Below the pieces are notes generated by a model, which was given only the letters and a program-made list of their open reading frames with translations, searched no databases and was not told the DNA's origin. This document shows, piece after piece, positions 52,061 through 62,398 of a stretch of DNA of 64,000 nt. This stretch comes from Mesorhabditis belari. Its lineage: Eukaryota > Nematoda > Chromadorea > Rhabditida > Rhabditidae. The stretch is taken from contig CAUEEP010000737.1 of assembly GCA_958450365.1 (NCBI GenBank), forward strand, positions 3,337,501 through 3,401,500. The letters run 5' to 3'. The stretch's first letter is position 1; every line of letters starts with the position of its first letter. The position numbers and the translations under genes were made by a program.

Positions 52061-53415
52061 ATGTCCTCAATTGCCCGATCGTTTTTCGCAAGAATTGGCG
52101 ACGAAGATGTGTGTAACCTCTGCAACACCAAATACAAAAGAGGCAAAAAAGGCGGTACGAAAAACCTCAACGATCATCTCAACAACAAACACAAGGAAAT
52201 ATTTGAGGAGACCAAAACAAAGTAAGTTTTAGTATTAAATGCTCTCAAACTTCTGTTTTTAGGCAGGCTAAAGAAATGCCAAGAATTTTGCCTGTTACAA
52301 CCTTCTGTGCTAAGGAAAAGCAAATAGAAACGATTGATGCGGTTAGCCTTAAAATAGCCGAGTTTTTTTGCAGCAATAACATACCCTTTAGCGTTGTATG
52401 TTTTTATAGAATTACAATTTCAAAGAAAATTTTAGGTTGAAAGCAAAAGCCGAAAAAGCGCTCATTCATCGCGAGAACCAGATGATTGTCCGATTCAAAT
52501 TCTCGGCTCTGACGGAAATGTGATCACGGTTTGTTTGGGATAAATATATCGATTGGAAATATTGACTTTTCGGCACCAATTTAACTTTTATTGGCTCTCT
52601 ATGTTGCCGTAGCACAAAAATTACGCTTATCAAGGCGGAAATGCCGATTTGTAGCAAAACTTCAGTATTAGAGGAGTGCAGGCTCACATTGGGACTCGGA
52701 TTTTAACGGAGTCTGCCATATCTTCATTTTTATCATTGTTTGAGAAAAGTGGAAAAGAATCTAACGCTGAGATGGTTTTCGCCCTCTCTGGCAGAAGGCT
52801 TCTAAAAATTTTGAGCCACACCGCGGGGGAGCTACGGAGCGGATGAGTTCGGTGCGATTCCCGCCGGTATCTATCGGGGCGGCGTGCCAGGCGGCGTGCG
52901 ATTGTGAGCCCCCACAAAGAACACCTCGCGCCAATCTCGGAGGCTTTACAAGCTGGGTATTAACGATATGGAAATGCTCAGATATGTTTCTTAAAATATC
53001 TGCATGCTCTAAATCTCGATAAATCTTGGAATATAAGAGAAATTTGATCGTTTTAAGAAGATATCAAGTTCACTTTGATGCCATCTATTTCTAGGTCCCC
53101 TCATCAATCTTAATCCAGGCCGGGATCAACATCCGCGACTCTGAAGAGCTCACACATCAACAGGTGCCAGTTTAAGTTTAATTGATTTAGTTTAATTGAT
53201 TAAGATGAATTGAGTACTAGAGGCAGGATTACGGTAATTTTTTGGCTCTTTCTGACTCTTTTTGACTCTAATATGATAGTGGGGAATTTTAGGTGACAAA
53301 TGTTTTGAGTTTGATGAACGCCGATCAATCCGAGCTTCATCAAATCAATCATCAAAGCACGTCAGCTGATGAGAGAACAAGTATTCCATTTATTCATAAC
53401 ATTTTACTACTTTAA
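52061..53415 (+). CDS. BED zinc-finger protein (hAT transposase-derived)
   Basis: Start at 52061, directly after TTTTTTTAGCA, a likely SL trans-splice site. Exon 1 (to about 52220) encodes a BED finger: VCNLC...GGTKNLNDHLNNKH (C-x2-C...H-x4-H). Exon 2 (52263-52396) reads AVSLKIAEFFCSNNIPFSV, the conserved segment after the BED finger in hAT transposases. Exon 3 is 52437-52530; likely exons 53095-53163 (VPSSILIQAGINIRDSEEL) and 53293-53415 follow. The RNase-H catalytic domain is absent, so this is either a domesticated DNA-binding regulator or a truncated transposase. The large intron 52531-53094 contains a GC-rich block (52790-52910) unlike the surroundings. Confidence 0.7.
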
Positions 53416-53540
53416 GGATTTGTGAATGAAATTAGAATTACAGTCAAAGCGCAAAGCTCAAAGCTCAAAGCTGGCTTGTCTAGCCATGAGTTTTCGTCTT
53501 TTTTCGAACAACTCTAAACACAAATTCAAGTTAAAAATTA

Positions 53541-53831
53541 TCAAGTTAAAAAAAAGCTATAAAACAAAAACAAAACACCAACCTGCAGCATAACATTCTT
53601 TACGAGAAAGCTGCCTCTTCGTTTCTTCAAGGGGGCGAAGCCAGCCGGATGCAACTCATACTCGCGATTGGCGACGACGGGAGAATGTGTAAAACGATAG
53701 AAGTTGCCACTCTGAGGATGAGTAATCTCCAAATATGCTCCGGTGAAGGAGATCACGAAAGCCTGACGTGGGTTTTCGATAAACATGAAGATTGGACGTT
53801 CAGAGAGCGCATTCATCTAGATCAAGAATGA
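53541..53831 (-). pseudogene. Inverted copy of family X exon 3
   Basis: The minus strand reads RPIFMFIENPRQAFVISFTG, then HPQSGNFYRFTHSPVVANRE to VKNVMLQ, then GTTGGTG, almost the same as exon 3 of the gene at 54460-55682 including the donor. Its 5' edge is TGATCTAG|ATGAATGCG. The acidic stretch of exon 3 is not included. No downstream fourth exon was found on this strand, so it is a stray copy or the lone remnant of a minus-strand gene. Confidence 0.75.
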
Positions 53832-54131
53832 AATTCAAATGAAAAAACGAATCGGTGATATTTCTAATATCATAAGAATAAAAAAAATCAGTTCAAAAAT
53901 CAAAAACACGCGAAAAATCAGAGAAAACAAGGATCGACCACCCTTTCGATTCGATTGATCTTTAAAATCGCATATTAAAATGAAATTTAAAAATTGAAAG
54001 AAAGATAAATACACATTAAAGATATTCAATGAACTAGGATAGAATCTTTTAAGTATTTGCCCCGAAGTTATTGTTTCGGGAAATTTTTTTTCAATCGACA
54101 AGATTCAACCTATCACTATTTTCGGATAAAG

Positions 54132-54752
54132 TTTTCATTTTTTGATATCGGTAATTCGTGAGGGAGGTGCGTAAGAAGGTCATTCGGCGATCTCATGTCA
54201 CAAGGTTTAAACTGTGAATTGCGTACGCCATGCGTTTTGGCAAGGTCACCACTATTAATAGCGATAATTAATATAAGTGGTGACTAGTACTATGAGTGAA
54301 AATGGATATTACTATTGGAATTCATGAACAACAGTGTAAAGCTTATCATTTTTCACAATTATTATCACATAATTCTCATTTGTATTTCTTTTTTCGTTTA
54401 TGATCATCCTGTTTTTCTCCATGCTGGATAAATGCTTAACTTTATTATTTAGTTCTGCTATGAAGCGACCTGAACTTCGTTTCTTGAAGGATTTCGACTC
54501 TTTCACCGTGGAACGGGATCATTTGGAAGTGGTTTATGGAACCAAAACCTTTTGTTTTGGTTACGCGACCGTTTACGAAGAACGAAAATTCTCAACAAAG
54601 CCTTTGGGTAGCACTCAGCTCTATTTACCGAAAATGCTGCTTCAGGTTGCTTTTTCTATTTCACTATCTCATACTACAAAATTGATAATGAAGGTGCTAA
54701 TATGGTTCATCAGGCAGGATAAGATAACCGTTAGAGAGGTGTGACAAGCGTA
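54132..54752. repeat. Direct duplication, copy 1 (promoter plus exon 1 of family X)
   Basis: Almost identical to 58568-59188, differing at only a few bases. It includes about 320 bp upstream of the start codon (TCGGTAATTCGTGAGGGAGG), all of exon 1 and part of intron 1. Confidence 0.95.
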
Positions 54753-55682
54753 ACCCATAGGAAAACTTGTATTTTCCACTTCCAAATGATTTCGTTCAAT
54801 TAGATTAGATGAAAATTTGAAGATGATTTCATTGTAAACTTTCAGTACCACATACAAGGTGTTTGGCATGAAATTCCTGTGAATGTCTCTGCGAAGTTCG
54901 GAGATGTGCTGATGTTCGCTCAATTTGTGCTGAAACTTTCAAGCGTTGCTGGCTATCAGCAGGTTCAGTTTTGAAATTATTTATGTGCAAAGTTTCGGAG
55001 TTATCTTGATCTGAATCTGATTTTGATCTGAATCACGTTCAACGTGCTTGACGAAATCAACTTTTGGTTACGTTTAGACAAATGCGACTTCTGAATCGGA
55101 AGACGACGATACAACTGAGGAGGAATTGGAGGAAGATGAGGACGACGACGAAGATGAGGACGACTTGGATGAAAACCTGCAATCGCCTCGTCCAATCTTC
55201 ATGTTTATCGAAAACCCACGTCAGGCTTTCGTTGTCTCCTTCACCGGAGCATATTTGGAGATTACTCATCCTCAGAGTGGCAACTTCTATCGTTTCACAC
55301 ATTCTCCCGTCGTCGCCAATCGCGAGTATGAGTTGCATCCGGCTGGCTTCGCCCCCTTGAAGAAAGGAAGAGGCAGCTATCTCGTAAAGAATGTTATGCT
55401 GCAGGTTGGTGTTTTGTTTTTGTTTGATAGCTTTTTTTTAACTTGATAGACTTGAGTTCTTAAATCATACTTTACTGTGGTGAACTTTTGTGACCTACCA
55501 ACCAATACAACCAGCAAAACGGTGGACGGGTGTTCCAGGGACAAGGAGGCGGTGCTGCGGCGGGCGCGTTTGTGGACCTGGCTGAAGTGGATGTGTTTCT
55601 TGATTTGGAAGATGATAGTTCGTTGCGCGTTATCATGCAGGGCCTGGGCGTGAACCAGCATGGTTATGTAAAGCGCAATTAG
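54460..55682 (+). CDS. Unrecognised nematode gene, family X member 1
   Basis: Four exons with clean splice sites: 54460-54645 (MKRPELRFLKDFDSFTVERD...), 54846-54962 (YHIQGVWHEIPVNVSAKFGD), 55078-55404 (very acidic stretch of about 30 D/E residues, then RPIFMFIENPRQAFVVSFTG and HPQSGNFYRFTHSPVV) and 55515-55682 (GGGAAAGAFVDLAEVDVFLD ... HGYVKRN stop). About 265 residues, no signal peptide or membrane segment. TTATTTAG just before the start is a possible trans-splice site. The acidic tract plus beta-rich blocks recall histone- or nucleic-acid-binding proteins, but I do not recognise the family. It has upstream inverted and downstream direct partial copies. Confidence 0.8.
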
Positions 55683-56775
55683 CCGAGTTTTATGGTATGT
55701 TTCATCTTTTAAATTTGGATAACTGAAATAGCCTAAGTATCATAGCTCAAATCACATTGCATAGCTATAGCAGATCATTATCTGACTCATATGAGTCTTT
55801 TTTTATGCTGAAACTATTGTGCTGAAAAACTCTTAACGATTGAATCTTTCGGTTCATTTTGGGTTATGAAGCTATTAAATTTAGAATCTCAAATTTTGCT
55901 AAAATACTTTCATCATTTGGCAAATCAATTGGGAAATGACAGAACGTTATTTCCAATAGAAAATTGAAAAGCCATATATTAGATATATTTTAAATAATTA
56001 GAACTATTTGAATTTTTCAGGTCGCTTTATGGTCTCTTTATCCATCTGTAGCATCAAAGCCTCGGCCTTGTTCTTCAAACAAAACGCACAGATCTTTTTT
56101 TCTAATCACCCTCATAAAGGGGGATTTATGTTGTTTGTTTTTCATTTTAATCCCAGAGATCTGGGCATAAATTTTTATGTTCCATCTTTAAAAACCACAT
56201 TTTATTAAAATCATTTACAAAGATATGATAAATTGAAAAGGAAACGGTCAAGCTGCTTTTAAACAATCAAAACTTACAATAAAGAAGTGAAAGTATACTA
56301 TTTCATTGGTTTCGATGGTTTTGAGAGCTCCGATATTTGCTCATCATTCCCCCAAAATACTCCCATAACTCGCCCAACATTCGCCAATAGTCACCAATAT
56401 TCGTTCTCTCGTCCACCTCTACCCTCTACCTCTTCTCTGCTTGTCGAATCATTGTGCTTTGAAAAATGAAATAATAAATATTTAAAGAAAAAATTTATCA
56501 CCAAAACAAGACAACAGTGGGACAAAACAACAAAAATTAACCATAGTTAACAAGAGGGCAAAAAAAATGCTTGATTGGTGGTTGCTTTCAAACAGAGCCA
56601 CATTTGGTAGTAGATCATGAGAATGGAACGAACAAAAGGAAATCTGAAAAATTAAAAATTTTTAATTATCCTAGCGTATGTCAATAGCTATAATGTCTTT
56701 TCATTGATTTTTTTTCAAGGCAGAACTTCTTCAAAGATGATTGCTTAATTAAATCTAAATGAGGATTTAACATTC
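55683..56775. other. Intergenic, no gene seen
   Basis: 3' flank of the family X gene and AT-rich DNA; no supported gene or RNA. Confidence 0.55.
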
Positions 56776-57250
56776 GGCTCTCCTGCATTTGACACCTCCC
56801 AACGAAAAGGGGCTGCATTTCGCACCCCCAAAAACATCTGCTCTCCGCCCATCCTGGTTTTTCCTTCGTAACTTCTGTTCTAGCTAAGCAATATCGCCCA
56901 ACTCTATGTCATAGGATAGAACAAAAAATTCTCTTTTGAATGAGGTACAATACGTAGAAACTTCAGACTGAAAATCATCTAGAAAATCGCTAAAATTCAA
57001 GAAAACCAAAAATTTGCGATGTTTTGCGTTTTCTGGCTGGTCTTTAATCTCAAGACCCTATGTGTTGTGCCTCATTTGAAAGAGAATTTTTTGTTCTATC
57101 CAATGACATAGAGTTGGGCAATATTGCTTAGCTAGAATAGAAGTTACAAAGGAAAAACCAGAATCGACGGAGAGCAGATGTTTTTGGGAGGTGCGAAATG
57201 CCGCTCGAATGAGCCGCTTTTCGTTGGGAAGTGTGAAATGCAGGAGAGCC
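56776..57250. mobile_element. Fold-back element, about 190-bp arms
   Basis: The left arm begins GGCTCTCCTGCATTTGACAC and the right arm ends GTGTGAAATGCAGGAGAGCC. Inner matches include CCCAACTCTATGTCATAGGA and TTGCTTAGCTAGAA. No coding. Confidence 0.88.
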
Positions 57251-57474
57251 TGGCATTCTTTTCTTATCGAAAATCGGCTCATTCGAGATCACACAGTCAA
57301 ATTTGGGTTCTTTACCAGTATGATGATTTTAAAATCAACAAATAATTTGTTTCGCCTTGAAAAGATGTTCATATGATTTAGGTAAATGATTTCTAATAAA
57401 GACTAAGTTGGTTTAGCCGATGTTACTTTAGTACTTCTAATTATCCAAAACAAAAGATCAAACATACCAAAAGA

Positions 57475-57964
57475 TTAGTTGTTGGTCTTTCTATATTGCT
57501 GGGTGATAAGACCTTGTTGCATCTTGAGGTTCGAACTTGCATGAGTGACTTCGACCAATACATCAACTTCAGTTAGCTCAAACATTCCTTGACGACGCTG
57601 TCGAACGTTACGAAACAGTGGTGGGTTGTTTTGAAGATTAGTCGGTGCTCCCTAAAGTCGAACGATTGTAATAGATATTTAAAACTAGCTTTAGAGAACT
57701 TGAAAAAAACATAGAATGAAAAAAGGTACCGACCTCAAGAATTAGTTCTCTGAAGAGGTAACGGACCCTTCCAGGCTTTAACGGACCCACAGCAGTCGAA
57801 TTCAATTCATAGTCGCGATTTGGGGCTGGATGGACGAAACGGTAGAAGTTGCCCGTGTGGGGGTGTTCGATGTCGAAAGACCGTCCGTTGAAACGGAAGC
57901 TCAGCGGTCGAGCTGAATTCTCGACAAATCTGATGATTGGACGGTGCGAATTGATTTGATTCAT
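57475..57964 (-). CDS. Family X, two-exon short member
   Basis: Exon A 57734-57964 starts directly after TTGCTTTAG: MNQINSHRPIIRFVENSARP, then FDIEHPHTGNFYRFVHPAPN, ending LILE at a GTCGGT donor. Exon B 57475-57651 (after CTTTAG) reads RRQGMFELTEVDVLVEVTHA ... QQYRKTNN stop. The two exons match exons 3 and 4 of the 54460 gene without the acidic stretch and without exons 1-2. The start next to a splice acceptor suggests SL trans-splicing straight onto the ATG. About 135 residues. Expressed gene or remnant cannot be decided. Confidence 0.65.
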
Positions 57965-58567
57965 CTAAAGCAAGAAATAACAAGGGAACAAAACGAGATT
58001 TGAAAAAAGAGCCTTCAGTTTAAATTATGCGGTGACGCCTTAATCTATAGGATTTTGTATTCTTTTCTTTAATAGAAAACCACTGATGCGATAAAGATGA
58101 AAGAAAGTCGTATAAACCTAAAATCGAATGAAAACTGTCGCTGAAAAACGCAAATTAAGGAAAGCTTTTTTCGCCAAATTTTAAACACCCAGCCAATTAG
58201 AGATCAGTATAAGCCCTAGAAAATGCTACCGACAAGATCAAAGATTTTACTAATGGATATACTCTAAAATCGAACAATATTTATGTATGCGCGACTTCAA
58301 ATCGTGATGTTTTTATAATAAAAATGATAATAATGATAGTATTAGACAATAACGGCAAAAAAAGAAAATCAGTCTAGACTGATCTAGCTAATAGGCAAAA
58401 AATCAATCTTATTCCAATCAGGAGAGAAGGGAAAAAACCAAAAACAAACGCAAATTCAAGATATTCAATGAACGAGATTATGGTTTTTAAGGATTTGCGC
58501 CGGGGTTATCGTATCGGGAAAAATCGTCTCCAACCAAAAAGGTTTTACATGCCGCAATTCTTGATCT
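57965..58567. other. Spacer between inverted family X members
   Basis: 57965-58045 is the inverted copy of 59183-59270. The rest is AT-rich without supported genes. Confidence 0.6.
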
Positions 58568-59188
58568 TTTTCATTTTTTGATATCGGTAATTCGTGAGGG
58601 AGGTGCGTAAGAAGGTCATTCGGCGATCTCATGTCACAAGGTTTAAACTGTGAATTGCGTACGCCATGCGTTTTGGCAAGGTCACCACTATTAATAGCGA
58701 TAATTAATATAAGTGGTGACTAGTACTATGAGTGAAAATGAATATTACTATTGGAATTCATGAACAACGGTGTAAAGCTTATCATTTTTCACAATTATTA
58801 TCACATAATTCTCATTTGTATTTCTTTTTTCGTTTATGGTCATCCTGTTTTTCTCAATGCTGGATAAATGCTTAACTTTATTATTTAGTTCTGCTATGAA
58901 GCGACCTGAACTTCGTTTCTTGAAGGATTTCGACTCTTTCACCGTGGAACGGGATCATTTGGAAGTGGTTTATGGAACCAAAACCTTTTTTTTTGGCTAC
59001 GCGACCGTTTACGAAGAACGAAAATTCTCAACAAAGCCTTTGGGTAGCACTCAGCTCTATTTACCGAAAATGCTGCTTCAGGTTGCTTTTTCTATTTCAC
59101 TATCTCATACTACAAAATTGATAATGAAGGTGCTAATATGGTTCATAAGGCAGGATAAGATAACCGTTAGAGAGGTGTGACAAGCGTA
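58568..59188. repeat. Direct duplication, copy 2 (promoter plus exon 1 of family X)
   Basis: See 54132-54752. The few differences include CTTTTGTTTT changed to CTTTTTTTTT within exon 1 (one residue change, frame kept). Confidence 0.95.
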
Positions 59189-59431
59189 CCTGAAGGCGTC
59201 ACCGCATAATTTAAACTGAAGGCTCTTTTTTCAAATCTCGTTTTGTTCCCTTGTTATTTCTTGCTTTAGATGAATCAAATCAATTCGCACCGTCCAATCA
59301 TCAGATTTGTCGAGAATTCAGCTCGCCCGCTGAGCTTCCGTTTCAACGGACGGTCTTTCGACATCGAACACCCCCACACGGGCAACTTCTACCGTTTCGT
59401 CCATCCAGCCCCAAATCGTTCCTGGCGATAG
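58895..59431 (+). pseudogene. Chimeric family X copy
   Basis: Exon 1 (58895-59080) equals that of the 54460 gene. The next exon starts at 59269 after TTGCTTTAG with MNQINSHRPIIRFVENSARP, the plus-strand mirror of the exon at 57964, through HPHTGNFYRFVHPAPNR. There the homology stops (about 59420) and the frame ends SWR*. Exons 2 and 4 are missing. It looks like a recombination product of a direct and an inverted duplication, ending next to the F-box-like gene. Confidence 0.75.
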
Positions 59432-59546
59432 TGTGCTCAAATTGGAAGTTTCGGTGAGTTTCAATCTTTTTGTTTAAAACATTCTTATTTTTATTTAGGT
59501 CCTTCGAAGGCAAAAATTTGATTCTTTTTTCTTTACAGATAGAACG

Positions 59547-60246
59547 ATGCCAAGCGAAATGGGGGTTGTAATGCAAAAGTTGAGAACATTCCCGATGGAG
59601 AAGCTATGCTACGACCTAAAGCTGGAGGTTTTGGAGCAAATGAACCCGAAGGATGCGATTGAATTGGTCAAGGTGGATGGAGAATTTCGTTCGATGCTGT
59701 TGTGGAAACCTTGGCTCGCCGATTTGCTAAACGAGGTAATGGTCGAAGGATCCTTCAAAGTATGTTAGTTAAAAGAATTCTTAATTTTATTTGGTCTTTG
59801 TTTAGTTCACGGGCCAATGGAATTGGGTGAAGAGCAGCCGTCTTCGACCTATTCTCAACAGCAAAGAAAAGGAAAAGGAGAAATGTGAGTAATACATTGT
59901 AAATTACTAGTTTATATAATATTAACAAGGTTTGTTTAGTTCAACTCGTCTCTCTGGAGGAAGTTCAACAGGCCAAAGCTATGCAATCGGCAGAAATGGT
60001 TGGAAAGCAAAGTGTGATGCAGGTGAATTGTCTTTCTTTTTTATCTTCTACACTTTTTCTTCTTTAGCCGATCACCAAGCAAGAGCGTGTCGAATACAGT
60101 CCCGAATTGACGGATCAGTTGCCACAGGTATGTGAAAACGTCCCTTTGTACTCTTTGTTTACAATTAATTTATTTAGGTCACTTACAACGACATCAACAA
60201 CCCATTCCCGATCGAAGATTTCGACACGTCTCCACTCGGCTTCTGA
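59547..60246 (+). CDS. Small F-box-like protein
   Basis: MPSEMGVVMQKLRTFPMEKL, then YDLKLEVLEQMNPKDAIELV has the L-P/M-x-x-x..I/V-L..M-P-x-D motif of F-boxes. Exons: 59547-59761, 59806-59884 (WNWVKSSRLRPILNS), about 59939-60022 (SLEEVQQAKAMQSAEMVGKQ), 60068-60128 (ITKQERVEYSPELTDQLP) and 60178-60246 (NPFPIEDFDTSPLGF stop). Introns are 45-55 nt. A short exon upstream (59424-59457) joined to the duplicated family X sequence might belong to it. A substrate-recognition role in ubiquitination is inferred from the motif only. Confidence 0.6.
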
Positions 60247-60448
60247 TTGATTTTCATCTCGTTCAAGAACTCTCGTCTCATCAACAAATAGAACTCGCCT
60301 CGACTACATTGATTTCGAACTCGAAACATTTTGCAGATTAATGAGTACGAAACGGTAAATCTTTGGCTAGTTCTGTTTTTTTATATCTTCTCGAAATTTG
60401 ATTGTGTATAACTGGGTAGAGTAAACTTGTATAATTTTTCAAGCAACC

Positions 60449-60454
60449 AATAAA
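60449..60454 (+). terminator. Poly(A) signal
   Basis: AATAAA about 200 bp after the stop of the F-box-like gene. Confidence 0.45.
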
Positions 60455-60501
60455 ATTTTACATTGGTAAAAACTCTGAAACTTTTATCACATCACCGGTA
60501 T

Positions 60502-61635
60502 TTAAAAAGTAATAAAAGATAACACAGAATGAAAGCAAACTATGAATCGTCTCGACCATCGGTGTGTTTCTTTTGTTGACCCTCGTGCTTTGCGAAGGGT
60601 TCTAAAATGTAGGGTATGAGAGGAAGTGGAAATAAATGCTTCAGATGTCTCTACGGTTATTATAGTAAGTCGCATATTAATAACGAACCTTTTCATTTCA
60701 TCATCCCCCTTGTCATAAAGGTCTTTCATCATCGACATAAGTGATTCATTTGGGTCACTTGACGAGCCAGGCGTGTCGAACTTGGGAGCACTAAAATTGA
60801 ATGAATTAATATCAGTTCGCATAAATGTAGTTAACTTTTTCTTTTTGAGCTCAGCATCTAAACGAGTGATTTCATCCCAATGCTTTTCCTCGCTTTCTTT
60901 GCGCAACATCACCAGCAACATATCCGTTTTTTGCTAAATTATCACAAAGTTTACAGAAGAAAGTAATCTCCTACTTTCACGTAGGAATCCTTGGTCACTA
61001 TTGGATATTGGAGATCGATCATCTCGACGACATGATTCTTGCCTTGAAAGTTGTTGATATGAATGGAAAATCCTCTAAAACAACACAAAATTCAATGTTA
61101 AATGGCAAACAACCTTTCAGTAAAATTGCTTTTGATCAAATCTGCAGGCGCAGTTTGAATCCCATCAAGAGTGATGTAAATCTTCACAAACTTCGGGCTT
61201 TGGTCCCAAGCTATCAAAAAAGTACAGGCTGCATACCATTTTTGCATACCATTCGTGATTTTCGATGTGGGTAGTGCTCTGCTAGTAGCGGTAGATGAAA
61301 TTTCCTTTGCGGATGAAGTTGCCTTGGGAGTCGACTAAAGTAAAAAGTTGAAAGGAAAACTGGAGTCTAAATTATACTTAGAATTTTAACTACACCTTAC
61401 ATTAGACGCAAATGTACATACTTCAGCAATCAGTTGTTTCAAGCGTCGCTCTTCTTTTTCAAGCAGAACTCTCGCGTTTTTTCGCGTTGCTTGTTTCAGA
61501 AGAGACACAGTTTCCACCAAATCGGCTTCAAGCTTAAAAAATATTTAAAGCATAAAAATGTTATAAAATATTCTATTCTCATCTAGTGTCTCTAACAAAG
61601 TCAAAAGCTTAACTAACCTCTTGAACACCCGCCAT
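60502..61635 (-). CDS. Calcyclin-binding protein / Siah-interacting protein homologue (CacyBP/SIP)
   Basis: Adaptor of ubiquitin ligases with a CS and an SGS domain. Start at 61635 (MAGVQE); exon 2 about 61425-61532 (LEADLVETVSLLKQATRKNA, coiled N-terminal helix); exon 3 starts near 61336; after a 39-nt intron the CS domain reads AWDQSPKFVKIYITLDGIQT, then FTERGFSIHINNFQGKN. Next: YVKQKTDMLLVMLRKESEEK, then KFDTPGSSSDPNESLMSMMK and LYDKGDDEMKRTLRKA, the SGS domain (family: M..L.KIY..GDDDMKR.I.KAW). After RTLRKA the frame reads a basic, unrelated tail to the stop at 60502, whereas the next frame reads EGQQKKHTDGRDDS stop, closer to what the family shows. That suggests a one-base indel near 60597, real or sequencing error. 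Confidence 0.9.
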
Positions 61636-62398
61636 TGTTAAAAGAAAAATTCTAAACAAAAAAGACTTATTTTACCGTTTTGGGTTTTTTGGATAGCAGG
61701 AGTTTACAAACAAAAAGTGCACTTGTACAGAAAACTTTAAAAGCTTATTGACATGAAAGGAGCACACATATAATTCACAAGTGAAAATCTTATTATTGGG
61801 GTAAATGATCAAGTAAAGTCAATACATTTTGCATCAATTTTTCATTGACTTTATTTTTCTTGTGGGCTAGACATAATATGGACCCGAATTAACAAATCAT
61901 ATGAACAAAATGAAATGTGAAAAAATCTAACAAGCAACGAGAGTGAAATAAAACTTGTAGCACAAAAATAACGAGAAAAACATTCTAGGCACTTATATAC
62001 TACACATCAGGAATTTCAGAGATAGCACACTCTAGTATTTTATAGGAGGGGAATTTGAGCTGACTTTGTAATTTCAATTTAAGCAGAGTTAGAGGAAAAC
62101 ACAAAGTGGTAAAACTGAAAAATATTTTTGTCAACGGGATAGCTGGGACTTGGCTGGAGATTAAAAAGCAAAGATTAAAAGACAACACTTTATAAGCAAA
62201 AAGGAAATAGTTTGGATAAAAAAGTGAACCTGTGTTGATGTGTAGAAATTGGAAGTCAAAGAGAGCAAATGAAGAGAAGCGAGAAAAAAAGGAATGTTCT
62301 CGAAGCAGCTCGATTAGATGGAGGCCGTCATAGGGTGCATAGAACGAATGAAGTCTAAAAGATTTGTCAATTAAGATGTTCAATTAAACTTTCAAACC
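61636..62398. other. Intergenic, no gene seen
   Basis: Between the CacyBP-like start and the Rap2-like stop, both on the minus strand. A 127-codon minus frame (62000-62383) is phenylalanine/leucine-rich without exon-like edges and is probably 3' UTR of the GTPase gene. Confidence 0.5.

Noticed and set aside
54312..54506. Minus-strand frame KESKSFKKRSSGRFIAE, repeated at 58748
   Set aside because: Antisense shadow of exon 1 of family X; duplicated only because the DNA is.
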